Positions 33,894 to 44,120 of a DNA stretch of 64,000 nucleotides are shown piece by piece. Each line of letters starts with the position of its first letter. Positions within the stretch are counted from its first letter, which is position 1. The DNA is from a virus. Where the stretch lies: positions 1-64,000 of the IMG/VR virus record IMGVR_UViG_3300020160_002696. One strand, given 5' to 3'. Below the pieces are notes generated by a model. It saw only the letters and a program-made list of their open reading frames with translations, was not told where the DNA came from and did no database searches. The position numbers were made by a program, and so were the translations under genes.

Positions 33894-36515
33894 TTACAAA
33901 TCAAGGACATTTACTGAATATCTTTCTTTAAGAACTGTTGAATCTGAAACTCTTGTTAGTCTAATCTTTTTACCTTTATTCAAAGAGAAGTAAGGTATAT
34001 TAGATAATAAAGAAGGTATTGTTGTACTATGTAATTTAATTGGATATACATTTATACTTGTGGCATAATTTACTAAACTTAAATTTGAAGAAATATCAAA
34101 TTCAACAAAGGAAGTATTTGCAATAACAGGATATTGTCCAGAATAATCATAAACTGAAGCAGTACCAACAAATAGGTTATTTAGTGTTAATACATCTCCC
34201 ACTTTTATAGAATTTGATACAATATTAGAATCCATATCAAAATAAACTCTAAGTTTATTTCCAGGCTCTAAAGTTATTTCTTTTGTAAAATCAATATTAA
34301 ATTTGAAATCTTTCCATAGATAAGCAGAGTTAGGATTTTGTAAAGAAGTATTGTAATAAACTGGTAAATCTATTCCACCAACAATAAGAACTTCTGTACT
34401 TTGATTGGTTGTATTTGAAATATTACTTCTCATATAAATATCTAACTTCTTATTTTGAGAAGAAAACTCTGATGCATCAATCATAAAATCAACTGATTGT
34501 CTATAATATAAATCCCTATCTAATACAAATGTTAAATTACTTGCAGTAAATGAAAGTTGGACCTCATCATTATTAGTAAAATTGACTAAAAAATCTCTAT
34601 TATTTGGTACTGCTAAATTAGCAGGTATAACACCTTGTGTATTATACATATCAGTTGCATTATAAACATAAACTCTTTCATAAGATGTATTAACTGCACT
34701 TAATCTAATTGTTGGTGGTGTGCCAGTTACTGTACTAACCTCAATAGTATCAGTAGATACAAGTTGATTTGTTGAATATAATCTTAATAAATTTTCAAGA
34801 TTTTGAATTTTTGAATTTATTGTTGCTAAATCTGTTTGTGTATATACTAATCCTTTTACTGCATTTAATTCATCTCTTATAGTTCCTTGCTCTGCAATTA
34901 GATTTAAGAAACTATCATTAGTTGAAGATAATCTACTCATTGATTGATTAAATAAGTTCATACTAAACATTGAATTGATTGCCTCAGGATTATAAGTATC
35001 AACTGGATTTTCATTAATTATATTAAAGTTTAAGTTTAAACTAAATGCAAATGATGTACCATCTTGATTACCATTAGTTACAAACTTTTTATAACTTGGA
35101 AATCTCAATCCTCTTTCTTCTTCAATTACATTATTATCTGGATTGTCTAAGAAAGAAATTCCATACAAATTAGACTTTTGATTACCAGCAGAATCCTCAA
35201 CTGTATAATACCATAAAATAGCATTAAACTCAAAATCAGATGGTGGTAAATTATTAACTGAAAGTGCATTAAATTGGTCAAAGTTAGTTAAGTTTCTACC
35301 TAAAATATTCATCTTGACATAGTGAGCAGAGTTGAAATCCATTGTAATACCATCAATAGTATTACCATTTACAATTGGTGTATTTGTATCACCAGAAACA
35401 CCATAGTAAGCACCACTTCTTCTTATTGAATCTCCACCAGCTGTTTCATAAGTCCAATCTAATGTGTCAAATTGTCCTAAGTAAGAACCTGGATAGTTTA
35501 ATGGAGAGTTAACAATTGGAGAACTGAATCCTTGATTCTCACCTGCACCCATAATCTCTGCTTGATATTGAGATGGTATAATAGGAAATGATAAGTTTGG
35601 TTTATAATTTATATCATACATTGTTCTGAAAAGAATATCAGGTGTTTGACCTGTATGATCTGGAATATGTGCATAAACTTCTGTATAAGAACGATTTGCT
35701 TCTTGTACATTAGATATACCATTTACTTCACCAATATATTGAACTAATCTATTATAAACTAATTTAGCCTCACCACCATTATATTGATCAGTAAATTCAG
35801 TATTAAATGTAACTAATTGACCTAATGTTCCATCAGGTGCTATAATATTATTGACCTTTACATTAATACCATCAGAAGAAGTTTTATAAATATTAACAAT
35901 ATCACCAACTCTAAAGTTTGTAGTTCCATTGAATTCTATTTGTAGTTGGTTATTATCATTATTTGATGTTTTAATGTCCCAAGCAGTTAATTCTCTTTCT
36001 TTCCATAAATATTCAGGAAAGTATTCAGGATCGTTAATATTAGCAGATTGAAATTCTGCAATTGAACTGAAATACTCATCATCTGGTATAGCTGGTTCAA
36101 AGTCAATAATATTTAATTTTTTAGCCCATTTGTAGAAAATCTTTTCTGTTGTAGTTTCTAATACATTATTATCATAGTAATAATTAGTATTATTTAATCT
36201 TGATTCTCTTATTACAACTTCTTGATTAGCAACATAATTTCTTAAAGACTCAATAATTTGATCTTTAAAATCTGTTGGTAATCCAGCAGTGACAGATTTC
36301 TTAAAAGCATTACCAAAGTCAAAGTAAACTGGTTTTGATGCAGTTCCTGAACCTGTATTTAAGTTTTGTTTAGGTAAGTTAAGTAAAACATATTTAGAAA
36401 AATACATTTTGTAATTAGAGTTCTGATATGCTGCTGATATATCTTCTGCTGCACTTGGAAAGGCATAGAAGGATGTACCATTGGTTTTTACTGATTTATA
36501 CAAGGGTGTTGACAT
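33894..36515 (-). CDS. Large virion structural protein (873 aa)
   Basis: 873 aa starting MSTPLYKSVKTNGTSFYAFPS. N-terminal half is mixed with a KSVTAGLPTDFKDQIIESLRN helix and a long loop-rich centre; about residues 545-570 form a short coiled coil (DLATINSKIQNLENLLRL), and the last 280 residues are beta-rich. No family named from memory. Position in the fibre/baseplate row, size and absence of enzyme motifs support a baseplate wedge or connector. TATATATA lies about 30 bases upstream. Confidence 0.7.
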   Translation of the reverse strand: MSTPLYKSVKTNGTSFYAFPSAAEDISAAYQNSNYKMYFSKYVLLNLPKQNLNTGSGTASKPVYFDFGNAFKKSVTAGLPTDFKDQIIESLRNYVANQEVVIRESRLNNTNYYYDNNVLETTTEKIFYKWAKKLNIIDFEPAIPDDEYFSSIAEFQSANINDPEYFPEYLWKERELTAWDIKTSNNDNNQLQIEFNGTTNFRVGDIVNIYKTSSDGINVKVNNIIAPDGTLGQLVTFNTEFTDQYNGGEAKLVYNRLVQYIGEVNGISNVQEANRSYTEVYAHIPDHTGQTPDILFRTMYDINYKPNLSFPIIPSQYQAEIMGAGENQGFSSPIVNSPLNYPGSYLGQFDTLDWTYETAGGDSIRRSGAYYGVSGDTNTPIVNGNTIDGITMDFNSAHYVKMNILGRNLTNFDQFNALSVNNLPPSDFEFNAILWYYTVEDSAGNQKSNLYGISFLDNPDNNVIEEERGLRFPSYKKFVTNGNQDGTSFAFSLNLNFNIINENPVDTYNPEAINSMFSMNLFNQSMSRLSSTNDSFLNLIAEQGTIRDELNAVKGLVYTQTDLATINSKIQNLENLLRLYSTNQLVSTDTIEVSTVTGTPPTIRLSAVNTSYERVYVYNATDMYNTQGVIPANLAVPNNRDFLVNFTNNDEVQLSFTASNLTFVLDRDLYYRQSVDFMIDASEFSSQNKKLDIYMRSNISNTTNQSTEVLIVGGIDLPVYYNTSLQNPNSAYLWKDFKFNIDFTKEITLEPGNKLRVYFDMDSNIVSNSIKVGDVLTLNNLFVGTASVYDYSGQYPVIANTSFVEFDISSNLSLVNYATSINVYPIKLHSTTIPSLLSNIPYFSLNKGKKIRLTRVSDSTVLKERYSVNVLDL

Positions 36516-36574
36516 AAAAAATACAATATAAGTTTTTCATATATATAAAAAAATGAAACCTCTTTAATATGAAA

Positions 36575-36596
36575 AAATCCTCATTACTGAGGATTT
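36575..36596. terminator. Terminator hairpin containing the stop codon of 36584-36991
   Basis: AAATCCTCA / TGAGGATTT around GTAA (minus strand); the TAA stop of the leader protein is the loop. The 5' arm encodes the final Asn-Pro-Gln. T-rich on both sides. Confidence 0.75.
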
Positions 36597-36991
36597 GTTT
36601 GTAACATCTTAACTATTTCCATAAAGGCCTTTTCTGTACCTTTAATAGTATATTCATATAAACCATATGCATTTACTTCTGTAGGTGCTTGGTCATAGAA
36701 TTTAACACCATTGAGAACTTCATCTATATCATTTCGGTATTTAAGATAAAAATCATATATATCAGCATCATTTATAAATCCTTCAACTTTAACATCTTCT
36801 GGATTCTTTTCAAATGATTCAACAAAGGAAGCAAACTCTCCACCACTTTTAGTAATAGTATTATCAATCATCTTTTTTACTTCTTCTTTAAGTTCAGTAA
36901 ACTTATTTGAATCTAATGATTTAACACCTGGTGTCTCATCAATATTGGCATCATCTGCCTCATTTACAAATTGTGTATATCTTTTTATCAT
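36584..36991 (-). CDS. Putative injected protein with capsid-targeting-like leader (135 aa)
   Basis: 135 aa beginning MIKRYTQFVNEAD, nearly identical over 11 residues to the leader at 2961 (MIKRYRQFVNES). Cut site expected after VNE. The rest is acidic and helical (ELKEEVKKMIDNT, SFEKNPEDVKVEG) with no known family. It has its own AATATATA box and a terminator whose hairpin includes its stop codon, so it is a complete single-gene unit inserted between two virion genes. Confidence 0.7.
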   Translation of the reverse strand: MIKRYTQFVNEADDANIDETPGVKSLDSNKFTELKEEVKKMIDNTITKSGGEFASFVESFEKNPEDVKVEGFINDADIYDFYLKYRNDIDEVLNGVKFYDQAPTEVNAYGLYEYTIKGTEKAFMEIVKMLQTNPQ

Positions 36992-36995
36992 AATC

Positions 36996-37003
36996 TATAT
37001 ATT
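36996..37003 (-). promoter_or_regulatory. AATATATA box 4 bases before ATG
   Basis: Minus-strand AATATATA, spacer GATT, ATG at 36991, only a few bases after the stop of the 1925-aa gene. Confidence 0.5.
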
Positions 37004-37009
37004 AACTTT

Positions 37010-40000
37010 TTACATCCAATTTGCACCATCTTTAAATATTCCATTGTACCAAATACCACCTTCCCAAAGTCCAGTTTCATAAATACCATTTGTCCAAACA
37101 CCTGATTTCCAGTTAGTGCTTCTAAATCTACTAACAACTCTTAATCCTGTTTCACTATCATTATCTATTGTATTGTAACCAGGTGAAATATTGATAAAAA
37201 GTTTAGTTATCTTATTAATTGAATCTACAAAACTAGGTTCTATAACCTTATACTGACCTTCAATACTATTTGTAAGTCCAAAAGTATTTAAAATATTTAT
37301 TTCATCATCAATATTAAAATCAAACTCTCCATTCAATGTAATATATCTATCATCATCACTATTATAAGTAATTCCAATAACTTGAATATCCTCCAATATA
37401 CCACCATACCAATTTCCAGATTGAAAATCCATATTATATGCGATACCACCATACCAGTCACCAGTAAACCAAGCACCGGTTTTCCATATTGAATATTTAT
37501 GAGATGTTGAAACTATGGGTAATCCATCATTGTTGGTAATCATTCTTGAATAAAAACTTCCACTTAACCATTTACCAGCTCTCCAGTTTGCAGTTCTACT
37601 ATTATATGCTTTAGTACCAAATCTTGCAAGTGAGTTTTTTTCCTCAAAAATACCATCATACCAAATACCATTCTCAAAGTCTCCACCATTCCATTTACCT
37701 TTAAGCCAATATGCAGGATCATTATCACAATTAAATATTCCTCCATTCCAAGTACCATCATTCCAAATACCACCTGATAAAATACCATTATTCCATGTAC
37801 CATCATTCCAAATTCCTCTATACCATTCACCATTATTCCAAGTACCACCATACCATCTACCATCAACCCAAGTACCATTATTCCAAGTTCCATCATACCA
37901 TCTACCACCAAACCAAGTTGATTGTATTGTATCTGATACACTATTATCTACTTCAACTGATATTAAATTATCTGTTATTCTTTTAGAATTCCAAGTACCT
38001 TCATACCAGTCACCTGATTTCCAGGTACCTGATATCCAAGTTCCACCAAACCATCTACCACATTCCCAATAACCCTTATACCAGACTAATCCATTTATAT
38101 CAAGTCCCAATAAGGCACCTGAAACTTCTGCTTCTAACATCCAAGGATATTGAAGTGATAGTGTTTCAATATTTAAACCATCAATTAATCTAAATCTATA
38201 TTTGTTATAGTCAACATTTATTAGACTATAAACATCATTAGTTAATTTTAAGTTATCAATACTTAATTCAATTGCAATTTTACCTTTTTTATTTACACCA
38301 ACATCAATTATATCAACAGGTTGATAATTAAAGAAAGGATCACTTTTAGTGTATTTCAAAAATCCTGTATCATTAACAATAGTGTTATTAATATATGGTA
38401 TATCTATCCAAACCTTATATTCATCAACTACATTAACTATATGATAACCAAAGTATTGTTGATTTAAAAACTCAGAAGAGAATGTCCCACCATTAAATTC
38501 TAAAATAACACCATCACTATTTTTTAATTCATGTTTCTCACCACAAATTATAAGTAGTTTATCATTATCTACATCAGTATCTGTTATTTTAATATTAAAT
38601 TCTCTTGCAAGTTTTGTTATATTCATTGCCAATTCATTCTTATAATCAGTATAAATAATTGCAGATAATTCTTTAATTGTATCTACATCAGATAATAAAA
38701 TTTTAGTATATGAATCAGTTGATATTTTATAATTTGTAGTTCTATCATAGTTATAAAAGTTGTTATTTACATTATCTATAATCCTATTATTAAATCTTGG
38801 TCTATGTATATTGTTTAATTCTTGTAAATCCTCACTTATTTGTAATAATGTTCTTCTTGATAAAATATCAATAAATCTAGGTTGAATACCAATTGGAAAT
38901 ATTATACTTTTACCAAATTCAATATCATAAGTGTTATCTATACTATTGTAATATTTTTTAGTTACTAATAATCTATCAGTACTATATGTAGTACCAACTG
39001 GAGGATTATAATAGTCATTATCAGAATACATTATTATATCTACAAATGTATCTATAAATATACTTTCCCATTCCAATTCTAAATCTGTACCAAATTGTAA
39101 TATATTACTTGGTTTTGTATTATTACTACTGAAATCAATACCATTAAAATTAAAATAAGCCCCTGTTGAATTTGCACTAAGTGAAGCTTGCATAGGTATT
39201 GCCTTATAATGTGGCATTGCATAGTACTCTTTATCTACAGTAAATTTTGCTGTTGTTAAATTTGTAGTATCATTTAACCCTTCTAAGTAATCTAAAATAT
39301 TATAAGTTGGTGTATATCCAAATTTTAAGAAACCATCTGTATAAATCATTTCTCTTTTAATAGTTATAGGAATATTTGCTTCATTAACTCCAGTTGCAAT
39401 TACTTGTGTTGCTAAATTGTAATAAGATGTTATATTATTAAACTTAGCATCTATTGTAATATTATTTGGATTATTATATGTTAATTGATAACCATGTGAA
39501 ATTGGATGTATATTAAATCTTTCTTGTAACTGGTCTAAATTTTGAAACTTGTTTAAGTTGGTAATAGTAATAGGATCCTGAGTTTTTATTAATTCAGTAA
39601 TTATATTATCATTAAAGTCCATATACATATAGAGATACTTACTTGTTCTATTTATAGTTCTTAAAATTGGACTTAAATGTGTAAAATTGGTTATATTCTT
39701 AATTTTATTAACTACAAATTGACTATCCACAACAGAACTACTTAGGTTAATTACATCACCAACACTAACAGGAAAACTAGTACTAACTCTAACTATCATT
39801 AAATAACCATAAAAGTAAATATCATATAATTCATTTGGTCCTGATATTGGTATTAGTCCTAAACCATTAAACCTACTTTGTGTACTATCTAATAGGGAAG
39901 GTGCTAATCTTGATATATTATCTAATGTATTAGTTATAGAGAATATACCTTTAGTTGATGCAATACTACTTTTACAAAAATCTGTTGATATTTCAACTTT

Positions 40001-42787
40001 GCTACTTTCATCTAAAGGCATATCAGAATAATACTCAAATGTCTTTTGTCTATCTTTCCAATATGTTAACCAATTGGTTTCTGATTGTGTCATAAAACTT
40101 GGTGCTGTTGCACCATAAACTAAAGGAGTAAATGATAAACAGTTTAAATCAATTTCATTTGGTTGTTTATAAACAAATTTTAAATCCCATCCAAAAAACT
40201 TTCCTACTAATAAGTTTCCAAGACCAATACCTTGAGTATTATTATTATTATAATATGGTGAATTTGGTAAAAATATTCCTGCATTTACTTGGTCCCATTG
40301 TATGTATAATTCCCAATTACCTGTAAATCCACCATTAGAGTTTAATAGAGTTGATAAAATATTAGTATTTGCCTTAGGAATAAGTGTAAAAGTGTTACTC
40401 AGTTGTAATATTTTATCCATTTGATAAGTTTTATTACTATAAGGTGCAAATGATTGTCTAAATTTAGTATAATCAAATGATGTGGTGAACTTCACATTTG
40501 AAAGTGTTGTACCTGTACCAGAACTAGCTCTTTTTAAATTTATTACTCTTCCATTAGGTGCTCTTAAATTAATTAATAAATTAGTTATACCAGCTGGATT
40601 TGTTAAATTTAGTTTAATCTCAATATCCATAGGATTTATATCAGAAATATTATTAACATATATTCTGGATATTAAAAAACCTATAGTGTTTTGGTCAATA
40701 TCTTGAAAAGTATTATTTGAATATGTAATATCATCTAAACTATTAACTAAATTAAATGATGTTGAACTTGGTAATCTATAGTCACCTGTATCAGTAAAGA
40801 AATTTAATTTACTTGCAACATCATAATCAACAAATAACATTTTAGATTTTAATCTTGATTCAAAATTATCATCCAATAAATTAAAATTTAAAGGAGGACT
40901 ACTATAAGTTGCAGATTGTAATAAAGAAGTATTTCCACATATAATTAATTCTTCTGAATTATAATCAAATATTTTGTTTACTGATAATCCATCATATAAA
41001 AATGCTTCTTCGCTACTAATTATAGTATTTGAGTATTGATTAAAAACACCATTAGAAACACCTATATTAGTAAATTTATTTATATCAAGTCTTAATATAC
41101 CATTATCTCCAGAAAAAAGAAAATAGTTTGAAGTTCCTTTTTGTTTTATATTAGTTATATCACCATAAATTGAATTAAACTCTAAATAAATAAAATCAAA
41201 ATTAGTTACAGAGTTTAAATCATTTGCAATTATCTTACCATCATTAGTAACTAATAATAAAAATTCTTTGATTATTGTTGCACCAGAATCTCTTGATTGT
41301 TGTATATTTTCATTTGAACTTGATAAGTTCCAATAAACATTTGAATAAATAATATCATTAATATTATCAACTAATAAATATTCTTCATAATCATCAATAA
41401 ACTTTGATATTCTTCTTTTATATGCAGTCCATCCGGAAATATCTTCTTCTAATTCTATAAAAACTCCTGTATTACCTACAATATAAATTTTATCTTGAGA
41501 TTGAAAAAGTACTTTATTATAATAATAAGATTCAAAATCATCCACAATTATACTATCCCAGTTTAATCCACCATCATTAGTTATTAATATTGTATTTAAG
41601 TCACCAACCACAACACCTTTTAAATTATTGTAAAATGATATTGACTTTAAATTCTTTGTTATATTAATATTAATTTTTTCTAATAAAAAATCATGTTTTC
41701 TAACTTTTAATAAAGTTCCATCATCTCCACATATCCAATAATACATTTCAGTTTGTGTAATTGCTCTTAAATTAACTTTATATTTATTAGGAATTATATT
41801 TGATGTGCCAGTTAGACCTGTAAATTGTTGTGTATTTAATATAACACCAAATTCACCAACTGCAATAGTTCTCTGTGGAATACTATAAGTAATTGAATTA
41901 ATTTTATAAGTTTGTGAATCATGTTTTAAAACATCATAATAGTTAATTTCAAATAGATTGTTATAATCTACTCTATTTCTTAATAACCAATTATGTTTTT
42001 CAATAAATTCAACAGGTTCATTCAAAGATGAAGTTGGGTAATATCCACTTAATAATCTACTTAAATGAAATTGTCTTTGTGTATTAATAGTACCTAACTT
42101 AACTGAAATACTATATCTTATACAATCTTCATATAATGATAAATCATCAGTTTTAGTCAAATAACCATTGTTAAACAGGTATATTCCATTTTCAGAATTA
42201 TAATAGTTATATTCTATTGTTGTTCCATAATCTTGTACTAAAGTATAATTACCCTTAAAGTATGTATTAGGATCAGTATCAAATGGTAATGTTTCAATTG
42301 ATATTTGATCTTTAACTAAAAGTCTATGACCATTAAGTAATTTAACACCATCAACAATAAGATTTGTATATCTTGTACTTAAATTTATTTGTTCAGTTGT
42401 AGCAACATCAACATATAAATAATTAATAGAATCCTTTATTAATCTATCAGGTGTAAATAAATTCTTTAATGTTAGTCCATACTCAGATAAATATTTTGTA
42501 TAATAATTATTTGAAGTTATTGCATTGATTGGACTTGCATTTTGTGGAATTGCAGTATAAGAATATTGAGAACCTGAACTATCTATGTACCAGTTTCTTG
42601 GCTCATATTCTCCTAAAATATCATAGATATTATCTACTGTATTAATTGGTAGATAAGTAGCACCACTAAGACACTTTGAATAGTATCTTGTAGAAACAAG
42701 TTCTTGTTTCAAGTAATCAAAATTACTTTTAGTTAATTGATCCTCTGTTATAACCCATTTGTTATAATCTTTATTAAATATCCACAT
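37010..42787 (-). CDS. Giant virion protein with Ycf48-like propeller, P-domain and Trp-Gly repeats (1925 aa)
   Basis: 1925 aa. About 300-640 is a beta-propeller of the Ycf48/BNR type (AVGEFGVILNT, then LKGVVVGDLNTILITNDGG with GLNW). About 705-880 is a P-domain-like module (ITNLLINLRAPNGRVINLKR). Residues 1564-1700 are dense Trp-Gly repeats (WFGGTWISGTWKSGDWYEG), resumed at 1738-1770 and in the last 35 residues (WKSGVWTNGIYETGLWEGG). The combination matches that of the protein at 14686 and the repeats match the one at 7816. Likely a baseplate or fibre protein; the repeat at the very C-terminus may be the distal tip. The DNA of the repeats also yields false open frames in other phases. Confidence 0.8.
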   Translation of the reverse strand: MWIFNKDYNKWVITEDQLTKSNFDYLKQELVSTRYYSKCLSGATYLPINTVDNIYDILGEYEPRNWYIDSSGSQYSYTAIPQNASPINAITSNNYYTKYLSEYGLTLKNLFTPDRLIKDSINYLYVDVATTEQINLSTRYTNLIVDGVKLLNGHRLLVKDQISIETLPFDTDPNTYFKGNYTLVQDYGTTIEYNYYNSENGIYLFNNGYLTKTDDLSLYEDCIRYSISVKLGTINTQRQFHLSRLLSGYYPTSSLNEPVEFIEKHNWLLRNRVDYNNLFEINYYDVLKHDSQTYKINSITYSIPQRTIAVGEFGVILNTQQFTGLTGTSNIIPNKYKVNLRAITQTEMYYWICGDDGTLLKVRKHDFLLEKININITKNLKSISFYNNLKGVVVGDLNTILITNDGGLNWDSIIVDDFESYYYNKVLFQSQDKIYIVGNTGVFIELEEDISGWTAYKRRISKFIDDYEEYLLVDNINDIIYSNVYWNLSSSNENIQQSRDSGATIIKEFLLLVTNDGKIIANDLNSVTNFDFIYLEFNSIYGDITNIKQKGTSNYFLFSGDNGILRLDINKFTNIGVSNGVFNQYSNTIISSEEAFLYDGLSVNKIFDYNSEELIICGNTSLLQSATYSSPPLNFNLLDDNFESRLKSKMLFVDYDVASKLNFFTDTGDYRLPSSTSFNLVNSLDDITYSNNTFQDIDQNTIGFLISRIYVNNISDINPMDIEIKLNLTNPAGITNLLINLRAPNGRVINLKRASSGTGTTLSNVKFTTSFDYTKFRQSFAPYSNKTYQMDKILQLSNTFTLIPKANTNILSTLLNSNGGFTGNWELYIQWDQVNAGIFLPNSPYYNNNNTQGIGLGNLLVGKFFGWDLKFVYKQPNEIDLNCLSFTPLVYGATAPSFMTQSETNWLTYWKDRQKTFEYYSDMPLDESSKVEISTDFCKSSIASTKGIFSITNTLDNISRLAPSLLDSTQSRFNGLGLIPISGPNELYDIYFYGYLMIVRVSTSFPVSVGDVINLSSSVVDSQFVVNKIKNITNFTHLSPILRTINRTSKYLYMYMDFNDNIITELIKTQDPITITNLNKFQNLDQLQERFNIHPISHGYQLTYNNPNNITIDAKFNNITSYYNLATQVIATGVNEANIPITIKREMIYTDGFLKFGYTPTYNILDYLEGLNDTTNLTTAKFTVDKEYYAMPHYKAIPMQASLSANSTGAYFNFNGIDFSSNNTKPSNILQFGTDLELEWESIFIDTFVDIIMYSDNDYYNPPVGTTYSTDRLLVTKKYYNSIDNTYDIEFGKSIIFPIGIQPRFIDILSRRTLLQISEDLQELNNIHRPRFNNRIIDNVNNNFYNYDRTTNYKISTDSYTKILLSDVDTIKELSAIIYTDYKNELAMNITKLAREFNIKITDTDVDNDKLLIICGEKHELKNSDGVILEFNGGTFSSEFLNQQYFGYHIVNVVDEYKVWIDIPYINNTIVNDTGFLKYTKSDPFFNYQPVDIIDVGVNKKGKIAIELSIDNLKLTNDVYSLINVDYNKYRFRLIDGLNIETLSLQYPWMLEAEVSGALLGLDINGLVWYKGYWECGRWFGGTWISGTWKSGDWYEGTWNSKRITDNLISVEVDNSVSDTIQSTWFGGRWYDGTWNNGTWVDGRWYGGTWNNGEWYRGIWNDGTWNNGILSGGIWNDGTWNGGIFNCDNDPAYWLKGKWNGGDFENGIWYDGIFEEKNSLARFGTKAYNSRTANWRAGKWLSGSFYSRMITNNDGLPIVSTSHKYSIWKTGAWFTGDWYGGIAYNMDFQSGNWYGGILEDIQVIGITYNSDDDRYITLNGEFDFNIDDEINILNTFGLTNSIEGQYKVIEPSFVDSINKITKLFINISPGYNTIDNDSETGLRVVSRFRSTNWKSGVWTNGIYETGLWEGGIWYNGIFKDGANWM

Positions 42788-42790
42788 AAA

Positions 42791-43026
42791 TTATTTTCTT
42801 ACTTTTAATTCCCACATAACTGTCTTGCTGTCAACCAAAACTTCATTTTTCACAATGTAAACTTTTGACTTTTTTAATATCTCTCTTAGTTTAATTATGA
42901 AATTTTCATATTGATATATGTCTTCTATATAATCTGAAATATCAATTAAAAAGTAAGTTTCCTTTGAGAATATTAAATCATAAATTAAATCGTCTGTTTT
43001 CTTCACAACAAAAAAATTTTTTTCAT
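42791..43026 (-). CDS. Small hypothetical protein with apparent frameshift in an A7T7 run
   Basis: The main frame from a GTG at 43006 gives 71 aa (MKKTDDLIYDLIF...KVRK). A better start lies at ATG 43026, placed 3 bases after an AATATATA box, but it is one base out of phase: the codons pass through A7T7 and stop after MKKIFLL. One extra A or T would join them into a 78-aa protein starting MKKNFFVVKKTDD. Either a homopolymer sequencing error or a real slippery site. The body is acidic/hydrophobic (YFLIDISDYIEDIYQYENF). Function unknown. Confidence 0.5.
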
Positions 43027-43029
43027 AAT

Positions 43030-43037
43030 TATATATT
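43030..43037 (-). promoter_or_regulatory. AATATATA box 3 bases before ATG 43026
   Basis: Minus-strand AATATATA, spacer ATT, ATG. It supports 43026 as the true start of the frameshifted small gene. Confidence 0.4.
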
Positions 43038-43107
43038 AAATAATATAAGCTCTTTAAATATGAACAGAGAAATAAAGTAAATGAATATATAAAAGAAAAA
43101 ACTATTT

Positions 43108-43863
43108 ATGAGAGGAAAAAAGTATTCTAAAAAGGAAGATGATGTTGTAAGTACACCTAAAACTATCTTACAACCTGAGATTCCTAAGTTTAATATTCAG
43201 AAAATATCATTTGAGTTGAAATGTAAAAATTCCTCTCAAAAAAAATTAGTCAATCTAATTAATAACAATGATATTACTATAAGTGCGGGTCCTGCAGGTA
43301 CAGGTAAGACTTATCTTGCTTGTGCTCAAGCTCTGAAACTTTTAAAAAGTGATAAGAGATATGCAAAAATACTCTTAGTGAAAAGTGTTACTGTACTTGA
43401 AGGTGAAGATGTTGGATTTTTAAAAGGAGATTTAAAAGAGAAGATGTTTCCTTTTACAATCTCTTTTTTGGATAATTTCTATAAGTTAATTGGTGAAGAT
43501 AATACAACTGCTATGTTAAATGAAGGTTTGATTGAAGTTTTACCACTTGCTTATATTAGAGGTAGAAGTATTGATAACTCAATTATTATTGTAGATGAAG
43601 CTCAAAATATTTCTCTTAAAAATATGAGAAGTACTTTAACAAGAATTGGTGATAATTCAAAAATGATTATTACTGGTGATACTAAACAAATTGATATTAA
43701 AAATAAAAGATTGTCTTCATTAGATACTGTAGTTTCTATATTCTCTGGTAAACCAAATATTGGTACTATGGAGTTTCAAACTAAAGATATTGTAAGAAAT
43801 CCAATTGTTATGATGATTGAAGATGAATTTGATGCTTGGGAAGAAAATCAACCTAAAAAATAA
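43108..43863 (+). CDS. phoH: PhoH-like ATPase
   Basis: 251 aa. Walker A GPAGTGKT at 61-68, then a VKSVTVLEGEDVGFLKGDLKEK block typical of PhoH (R/K-P-x-V-E-x-G-E-x-LGFLPGD in host forms), Walker B IIIVDEAQN, and a late TRIGDNSKMIITGD motif. The family binds and hydrolyses ATP; PhoH proteins are widespread in marine phages and are linked to RNA unwinding or phosphate stress, with no settled phage role. The N-terminal 40 residues are a basic linker. The ATG follows a TATATA tract by 16 bases. Confidence 0.9.
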   Translation: MRGKKYSKKEDDVVSTPKTILQPEIPKFNIQKISFELKCKNSSQKKLVNLINNNDITISAGPAGTGKTYLACAQALKLLKSDKRYAKILLVKSVTVLEGEDVGFLKGDLKEKMFPFTISFLDNFYKLIGEDNTTAMLNEGLIEVLPLAYIRGRSIDNSIIIVDEAQNISLKNMRSTLTRIGDNSKMIITGDTKQIDIKNKRLSSLDTVVSIFSGKPNIGTMEFQTKDIVRNPIVMMIEDEFDAWEENQPKK

Positions 43864-43874
43864 TATTGAAATTT

Positions 43875-43882
43875 AATATATA
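43875..43882 (+). promoter_or_regulatory. AATATATA box 4 bases before ATG; decides the start
   Basis: AATATATA, spacer CAAT, ATG at 43887. The longer open frame would start at a TTG (43866) upstream of this box; the box favours ATG 43887. Confidence 0.5.
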
Positions 43883-43886
43883 CAAT

Positions 43887-44108
43887 ATGGAATTTATAGT
43901 AGAGTTTAAGTCTTTTTATAATGTTGGTGATATTGTTCTTATAGAATATTGGTATAATGACATGATAACACCCTGTAAGGTTGTAGAGAAGCTTTCTAAG
44001 ACAAAATATAAAGTAAGTCATAATATTCCTCAATCAGAAATTAAAAATGCACCAGATGAAGAAATTAAATCATCTGATATAATAGATAAATTAAAAAACC
44101 CATCATAA
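43887..44108 (+). CDS. Small hypothetical protein ending in terminator-encoded NPS
   Basis: 73 aa starting MEFIVEFKSFYNVGD. The first 45 residues look like a small beta-barrel (VGDIVLIEYWYND, then KVVEKLSKTKYKV), reminiscent of SH3-like or Hfq-like folds, followed by an acidic tail EIKNAPDEEIKSSDIID. The last residues KNPS are encoded by the 5' arm of the terminator hairpin. No family named. Own promoter-like box. Confidence 0.6.
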   Translation: MEFIVEFKSFYNVGDIVLIEYWYNDMITPCKVVEKLSKTKYKVSHNIPQSEIKNAPDEEIKSSDIIDKLKNPS

Positions 44109-44119
44109 GATGGGTTTTT
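44094..44119. terminator. Bidirectional terminator, 11-bp stem, stop codon in loop
   Basis: AAAAACCCATC / GATGGGTTTTT around ATAA; the TAA of the plus-strand gene is in the loop. T-rich on both sides, placed between convergent genes. The core is the same as at 63131-63158. Confidence 0.85.
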
Positions 44120-44120
44120 G

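Noticed and set aside
37564-37941. 125-aa frame of repeated hydrophobic residues inside the 1925-aa gene
   Set aside because: A different reading phase of the Trp-Gly repeat DNA; regularity is inherited from the repeats.
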